The notes under the pieces are model-generated. The model had not been told where the DNA came from, made no database searches, and saw only the letters and a list, made by a program, of their open reading frames with translations. Both the position numbers and the translations under genes were made by a program. This document shows positions 58,482 to 64,000 of a DNA stretch of 64,000 nt, piece by piece. The stretch spans positions 124,001 to 188,000 of the forward strand of contig NW_007360607.1 in NCBI RefSeq assembly GCF_000192795.1, read 5' to 3'. The first letter of the stretch is position 1; each line of letters starts with the position of its first letter. The stretch comes from Vavraia culicis subsp. floridensis. Taxonomy: Eukaryota; Microsporidia; Pleistophoridae.

Positions 58482-59450
58482 GAGCATCACGCGATGCATT
58501 ATAACTAAATTTGCACGCTGCCACGGTTGCCAACACGTGGTAACGAAGTGCCTCACCTATGCGCATGCATTGATCACAGATTGGAGAAATAAACGCACTT
58601 TGTTCGTACCATTCGTTGGGGAGCTGACCGGTGAGGTAAGGGGGTTTTACGAAAACAACTCGTAGCCGTGTCATGAATGCTTTACCTTGCGGGTTGGTAC
58701 CGTGTGTAGGGGATGCCCTGTCAACCGCTGCCACTCACCTCACACCAAACAAAATTCTTCTACAAAGCAATTACACGTACACATCGTAATGCCCGTCACA
58801 TTCTGATGGTAAAACAAAGACGTGTTCATACAAACAAAAAAATGCGTACTTTAACATTTTATACCATTAATTCCTCTGAGTGCTGTTCCTGTAAAATGAT
58901 CATTTACTCGTACCTAACCTGTGGTACGAATTTATTGCCTTTAATACGTGCTAATAATGGCAGTGCAGCTTACGTTACGGTAGCTCTCACAGCACCGTAG
59001 CAATTCGGTAGAAAATACGTTTTGTTATTGTTGTTTAGGTAGACTGCTTTGGTGGATGTTGGTATGGAGAGAGTTAGCGGTTGTGGCGGGAAAAGAGAAT
59101 TTGGCGGTTGTGGTGCTGCTCTCAGTCACGTACGTGTTAAAGGCTGTCAAAAAAATATTTGTGGTAAAGAAGTGTAGAAAAATTATTTGTACACAAGACC
59201 ATGCCCAGATAAGATCGATGATCCGTAAAGGTTGCAAAACAAGGTAAATATTGAACACGAGGACCGTATGTACGTAAATAAAAAGTTTTTGGTAACAATC
59301 ACTGAGATTCCTTTACGTTTCGATTGCACCGGTCCACAAAAACATTTTACCCGTCCCTAACAGGAACTTTTGTGTCTGCCTTCGCTTTCGTTTCCTTGGT
59401 TTGCATTTTTATTTTTGGATAAACCGCTGCCTTAGAAAACCGAGAATAAC
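58482..59450. other. Long intergenic region with one weak ORF
   Basis: About 970 bases. An ATG at 58713, directly preceded by GGGG, opens 95 codons with Thr, Cys and basic residues but no family; it is the best small-gene candidate here and is weak. A 63-codon frame at 59056-59247 has a hydrophobic middle and basic end and no signal. Confidence 0.4.
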
Positions 59451-60239
59451 ATGAAGAGAAGTTTGACGCTCTACAATTTTAAGAGAAAGAAGGTGGAAAG
59501 GAGTACAACACCGGATACAAACGATAAAACACTCAAATGCATGGTAAATAACACTTCAGATGAGAACGTGCACGCAAGCTGTAAATTGTGTAATTTACAT
59601 CTGTTTATTTCGAGTAAATGGCTGCCTTATCTCAAGGAAGAGTGCCATAAGGAGTATTTCAAGAAGATTGTGATGATGCTTCACAATGAGGACATCTTCT
59701 ATCCACCGGTACACAAAATATTCTACTTTTCACATTTCTTCCCCATTGCCAACACCAGAGTCGTTATAATAGGACAGGATCCCTACCACAACAGGGGAAG
59801 GGCTACCGGGCTGGCCTTTAGCGTTCCACCAAATGTTCCAAGGCCACCATCGCTGCGGAATATCATGGCAGAGGTAAAGAGAAATTATGGAAATGCAACG
59901 TGTGACTTGGAGAGTTGGGCAAAGCAGGGTGTGCTTCTTCTGAATGACACATTGACGGTGAGCGAAGCTAAACCAGGCTCACATTCTACGTATGGATGGA
60001 GCATTTTTACGGATAAAATTTTGAAATTGGTGAATGACGAGTGTAAGCACGTGGTTTTTATGTTATGGGGGTCTTTTGCTGGCAAGAAATGCGCATTGAT
60101 AGATGGAAAGAAGCATTTGGTGCTCATGTCTACGCATCCCAGCCCGTTTAGTGCTGATAGAGGGTTTAACGGATGCAACCATTTTTTGAAGGCCAATGAG
60201 TACTTGAAAAAAAACGGGGAAGTGGAAATTAATTGGTAG
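59451..60239 (+). CDS. UNG1: Uracil-DNA glycosylase, family 1 (UNG)
   Basis: Removes uracil from DNA in base-excision repair. 262 residues. The N-terminal 70 or so are basic and variable (KRSLTLYNFKRKK may act as a nuclear signal). Catalytic motif GQDPYHNRG with Asp110, then FSVPPNVPRPPSL, VLLLNDTLTV with the Asn that reads uracil, MLWGSFAGKKC, and the second active-site motif HPSPFSADRGF with His229. The ATG at 59451 is the first in frame, without a CCC/GGG signal. Works with RFA1 and MCM2 (same window) in genome maintenance; synteny is not implied. Confidence 0.97.
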   Translation: MKRSLTLYNFKRKKVERSTTPDTNDKTLKCMVNNTSDENVHASCKLCNLHLFISSKWLPYLKEECHKEYFKKIVMMLHNEDIFYPPVHKIFYFSHFFPIANTRVVIIGQDPYHNRGRATGLAFSVPPNVPRPPSLRNIMAEVKRNYGNATCDLESWAKQGVLLLNDTLTVSEAKPGSHSTYGWSIFTDKILKLVNDECKHVVFMLWGSFAGKKCALIDGKKHLVLMSTHPSPFSADRGFNGCNHFLKANEYLKKNGEVEINW

Positions 60240-60759
60240 TAAAAAAATGAAGTACGTTAATTTTTAAGGTTGGTCTAACTAGGAAAATATTTTACGTAAC
60301 GTGTATTAATTGGCAGGTACTATGCGTACAGAAGGTAATGAATGTATTTAACATGGATCTTTTCTTCTATGTGCTAGGGAATCGGTAATAATACCATTTT
60401 TGGCAGCTACACTATTTTTATAGCAGATGTACTTTTGGTGAACAAAACGCGACTTTTACCTGTTAATAAAATTTAACTCGGTGCAGAGATGCGATGTAAA
60501 ATTATAAAACACACGTTTTATAATTGGACCGGTTTGATCGTGTCATTCATTCATCTATGAGGACCTTGTGGTAAGACAGCATTTTAGTGGTACGTGCTCC
60601 CAGTGGTAAACCATAGCACTTCGTTTTGTTGAGGAGCCTTTGCATAAAAATCATTGTAAACGATCAATTTACTCTTCCGCATTGCTTTTACGCTGTTTTA
60701 TCGGTAAAAACCGCTTCTTCCTGGCTTTAAAATCATAGCTCAATATTTTATACCCCTCA
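60240..60759. other. Intergenic spacer
   Basis: About 520 AT-rich bases between UNG and CFT2. The CFT2 start signal CCCC is at 60753-60756. Nothing else seen. Confidence 0.55.
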
Positions 60760-62703
60760 ATGCCATCCAAGAGCTTTTACAGTCTACGATCCATTGCGAA
60801 CATTGACAGCAACGTATTCTCGCAGCTTCTAGAAATTGACACGTACAAAATTTTGATCAACATAGGATCAGACCCGTTCCTGAAGGTAGACTACCTGGCA
60901 GAGCTGGAAAGGATTATCGATGACATTGATTGCATACTGATATGCCATGCCGAACTGAAGTACATCGGTGGATTGCCGTCTCTGGGCGAGCGGTTCAAGG
61001 GCAAACTCTACTGTTCCGTTCCGGTGCACACATTGGGCAGGCTCATGGTTTCTGAGGTAAATAGAAATATGGAGGTGTTCGGTGCGAAGAGGTACGAGGA
61101 GGACGATATTGAAGAGTGGTTTGCAAGGATAAGCGTTGTAAAGTACTCGCAGCCGATCGAATTGGGCGCGCTGCGGTTGACTGCACACAACTCGGGACAC
61201 TCTCTTGGTGGGTGCCTGTGGCAAATTTCCAAGGACAATGAGAACGTGGTGGTAGCGTTTGACATCAACCATCGCAAGGAGAACCATGTGGACGGGCTCG
61301 AGATCAACAATTTGAGAAAAAACTTCATTTTTTTGATGAATTGCGAGTTTGTTGGGGAAGTGCCCGTGCAGAGGAAGAGCAGAGACTCGGAATTTATGTC
61401 CTTTCTGGCACAGAACCACGGTAACAAGATCGTAATACTGTGTACATTCAGCAGGTATCTGGAAATCTGCAGCATTCTGGACGAATTCTTGGAACGGAAG
61501 AACAAGCGGTGTACGTTCCTGTCATTCAACAGCAATACGCTGTATGAGAGCTTCAAAATTATGCTTGAATGGGCGGGTGACATCGCACTCAAGAAGTTCA
61601 CCAATACAAAGGTCAACCCGTTTGCATTCAAGAATATCAGATTCAAGGATTTGTACAGCGAGGTAGACAAGAAGACAGATATATTTGTGATTCTCGATGA
61701 AAACCTGTGCTCTCCATTCACCAACAGAATTGTATATGATCTGAATGATGAGCGAAACGTGCTGGTGGTCTTTAATGACGAGCACGAGCGCACGATTACA
61801 AGACTGGATTACATGGACGTGCCAGAGTTTAAAGTGGAGAAGGAGAGTGACAAACAAGTTGATAAGAGTCAGCGTGCACAGCATAAAAGAAACGAGCCCA
61901 ATCCAGAAAGTGTTGAGAGAGAAAAGATGCACATAGTGGTACGCAGTGGCGGCCCTGAGGATGATTCACCTACCTTTCCTGTGAGAAACAAGCAGAGACC
62001 GTGTGACAGTTACGGCGAGTTTTTTGACAAGAAATTGTTTTTGATAAAGGCAGAGGAGAAGGACAAGGAGGTGATCGTTGAGAAGCCGTCCGTTAAGAGA
62101 GTGCAAGAGACGATTTCTATGAATAAGTTGCCCTTTTCCTGCCGCATCCGCACCAAGTACTTCAATTTTAACGGTTTGAGCGATGGAAACTCTGTAAAAA
62201 CTATTTTGGAATCCCTAGAGATTGAAAAGCTGATCCTGCTGGGGAAGAACAAAATGTTTGTCGACTTTTTTTACTACCTGTGCCATTACAACCATAATTT
62301 TGGAGAGATTTGCGTTTTAACAGACCAGGTTCTTAATCTTAGCACGGATATAACGACCACGAAGGTAAATCTTGAGGATAATTTCTTGCAAAAAGCCAAT
62401 TTCCGCGAGATAAACGGCAAGCAAATGGCATCGTTCAAAGGCTGTATCAAAGATAATGTTCTTTACTACAAGGAACCGCTAAAAAGCAGCTTGTGCCTGG
62501 GCAGTGTCAAAATGACCGAACTGAAGAAGCAGCTTCTCGATAATAACCTGCGGATAAAGAAGGCCAACGAAAAGACACTGGTTGTAGAGGACCAGGTCAA
62601 GATTGTGTTCAACGATGGATCAGTTAGGATGGTTGGTGAAATGAACGGGGTGTATTTGTACGTTAGAAGGATCATCTACAACAATTTATACTTTATAAAT
62701 TAG
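60760..62703 (+). CDS. CFT2: Cleavage/polyadenylation factor subunit CFT2 (CPSF100)
   Basis: Inactive metallo-beta-lactamase partner of the CPSF73/YSH1 endonuclease in pre-mRNA 3' cleavage. 647 residues. The metal-binding HxHxDH motif is replaced by CHAELKYIGGLP (62-73), as in CPSF100 where the ligands are lost. Other family marks: VPVHTLGRLM (family pattern IPVYKMGQMF), HNSGHSLGGCLWQI (AGHMIGGTIWKI), VAFDINHRKENHVDG (AVDFNHKREIHLNG) and NPFAFKNIRF (NPFQFRHLSL). A charged insert lies at about 365-410. The start ATG follows CCCCTCA, the same 10 bases as at cofilin. Shorter than the usual 780-860 aa. Confidence 0.9.
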   Translation: MPSKSFYSLRSIANIDSNVFSQLLEIDTYKILINIGSDPFLKVDYLAELERIIDDIDCILICHAELKYIGGLPSLGERFKGKLYCSVPVHTLGRLMVSEVNRNMEVFGAKRYEEDDIEEWFARISVVKYSQPIELGALRLTAHNSGHSLGGCLWQISKDNENVVVAFDINHRKENHVDGLEINNLRKNFIFLMNCEFVGEVPVQRKSRDSEFMSFLAQNHGNKIVILCTFSRYLEICSILDEFLERKNKRCTFLSFNSNTLYESFKIMLEWAGDIALKKFTNTKVNPFAFKNIRFKDLYSEVDKKTDIFVILDENLCSPFTNRIVYDLNDERNVLVVFNDEHERTITRLDYMDVPEFKVEKESDKQVDKSQRAQHKRNEPNPESVEREKMHIVVRSGGPEDDSPTFPVRNKQRPCDSYGEFFDKKLFLIKAEEKDKEVIVEKPSVKRVQETISMNKLPFSCRIRTKYFNFNGLSDGNSVKTILESLEIEKLILLGKNKMFVDFFYYLCHYNHNFGEICVLTDQVLNLSTDITTTKVNLEDNFLQKANFREINGKQMASFKGCIKDNVLYYKEPLKSSLCLGSVKMTELKKQLLDNNLRIKKANEKTLVVEDQVKIVFNDGSVRMVGEMNGVYLYVRRIIYNNLYFIN

Positions 62704-63960
62704 CAATGCGTGTAATTAATTATATTTTGCTGATTGGTTATGCAGTGTGATGAGCCGAGCACTTAAATATTTGTAACGCATGTTTTTTCTCTGCCCAGTG
62801 AATTATTGGGCCCTTAAAGGAGAGCGTTTTGCTGGAATAATTGCGCACTACAACCGTAAATAAAATATTTTCCTTGAGCAATGATTTGGTTTATTGTCGG
62901 TATAAAGAATCCTGTTTTGATAGTTGATTGCTGCATTCAATGAATAGATGTATCTTACGGAACGTCAGAAATAAATCTAAATACATAGATCGCTGTGAGT
63001 AGTTCGCTTCATTTATAACGGGTTCTTCACAGATATTACCATCTATTTCATCATTGCAGCTTTACATCATTTACCCTATTTTACAGTTCCATGTAACAGT
63101 TTTCGCGTCTTTTGCCACTTTTAAACATGAGCATTGCTTGAAACTGCCAGAATATACGACAAAATAGCATGTAGAAAAGAAGCATTTGACAAACATTGGT
63201 ATTATGGCTATTGCTTCCTGTTATGAAGAGAGTATGGATGTAATTAAAACATAAGATCTGATCTAATAAATACCTTGCAAGAAATGGCTTACTACCCGTG
63301 TTATTACGCAGTTTCAATTTAGATTCATTCATTATCACCTAATACTTGAAGATAAAGCATAAAAACCGTTTGTGATACTAAGTGGCACCTTCTTTCTAAA
63401 TTAATTAACAGAGCAACTAAATTTGTATCATGGTGCAGGGTACAACAGGAATTATGAGTAAATTTATTATTACCAAATTTTGCTCTCATAGTTCTAGAGA
63501 AGATGAATAGACGTTCTTTTAACAAAAAAAGCCTTAGTTCCGTGTTATTAACCAGCCCTTTTCATATTTGTAACCAAAATGTTTAAACTTTTTCTATTTT
63601 TACAAATATTATGGTCACCTATCCTCTCACACCATAACTTTTTTTTACAAATAGTGCTTATCTTCTCTTCTAGCGATGACATAAACACAAAGAATACGTT
63701 CACTAAAGTCGTTTATCAATCTCATTCAATCGAAAATTCGTTTATTATTTGATGTGATTGATAGAACTGCCTCATAAATGATCGGATTAATTTTGCATTT
63801 TCTACCACATTAATGAAATTGACGGTCGCGTCACCATAGCACCATCCCTCGAATATAGGTGATTTTACGGCAGAACACCTTGCAACAGAACAATGTGTTA
63901 TCTGTTACTCACCATTCTACACGCGGAACAGCACAAATTCATTTATTTACATGTCCTCGT
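62704..63960. other. Long intergenic region, no gene recognised
   Basis: About 1.26 kb of AT-rich sequence after CFT2. Minus-strand frames at 63081-63338 and 63325-63525 lack ATG starts with a signal and look random. Confidence 0.5.
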
Positions 63961-64000
63961 CTATTTGTACAATTCTTTAAATTTCTCTTCAACCTCCATG
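63961..64000 (-). CDS. Possible 3' end of a gene entering from the right edge
   Basis: Reading leftward from the edge, the minus strand gives MEVEEKFKELYK then TAG (63961-63963). The short piece is charged and helix-like, as expected for the C-terminus of a real protein, but only 12 codons are visible, so it may be chance. Confidence 0.3.
   Translation of the reverse strand, partial: MEVEEKFKELYK

Overview
The window looks like a piece of a microsporidian (fungus-related intracellular parasite) nuclear chromosome. The genes are eukaryotic and fungal-like but short. One gene keeps a spliceosomal intron, in ribosomal protein uS12/RPS23. Mitosome-type iron-sulfur genes are present. Most start codons follow a short run of C (less often G), the CCC/GGG signal known from microsporidia. 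The AT-rich DNA and unusually long gaps (up to about 2.4 kb) suggest a less compacted genome of the Trachipleistophora/Vavraia kind rather than Encephalitozoon; that placement is inference from gene style and gap length.

Layout. 0-17 kb is almost all minus strand: methionine aminopeptidase 2, an inositol polyphosphate 5-phosphatase with a C-terminal membrane anchor, the KRE33/NAT10 RNA acetyltransferase, a propeller-plus-coiled-coil protein, a CBP80-like cap-binding protein, lysyl-tRNA synthetase, a Rho GTPase and a small histone-fold protein, with one plus-strand membrane orphan. 17-31 kb is mixed and sparse: inorganic pyrophosphatase, a SOSS-B/hSSB1-like OB-fold protein, a membrane-anchored orphan, cofilin, a small basic protein, the mRNA cap methyltransferase, intron-bearing RPS23, a secreted orphan and a CTR9-like TPR protein. 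32-43 kb holds ISU1, MED6, an RRP3-like DEAD-box helicase with a DEVD motif, a 55-residue orphan, RFA1 and MCM2. 45-63 kb is all plus strand: an Atm1-type ABC half-transporter, an MscS-type channel, a YOS1-like small membrane protein, a DUF167 protein, tRNA-Asn, a PHD/bromodomain protein, a PMCA-type calcium ATPase with a coding minisatellite, uracil-DNA glycosylase and the CFT2/CPSF100 subunit. A minus-strand gene appears to begin entering at the right edge.

Themes. Several genes serve pol II transcription and mRNA maturation (MED6, CTR9, ABD1, CBP80-like, CFT2, PHD/bromodomain). Others serve genome replication and repair (MCM2, RFA1, SOSS-B-like, UNG), ribosome production (KRE33, RRP3, RPS23), the mitosome (ISU1, ABC half-transporter) and calcium or osmotic handling (PMCA, MscS). 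No transposon, CRISPR array or rRNA was seen. There are two intergenic tandem repeats (59 bp and 78 bp units) and one coding minisatellite.

The most useful observations are: the CCC/GGG signal, which sits next to the likely true start in about 24 genes and shifts several starts inward; a minisatellite in the calcium ATPase in which one unit is read in a shifted frame between a +1 and a -1 change; the complete intron with a perfect TACTAAC branch site; and a SOSS-B-like single-strand-binding protein in a very reduced genome.
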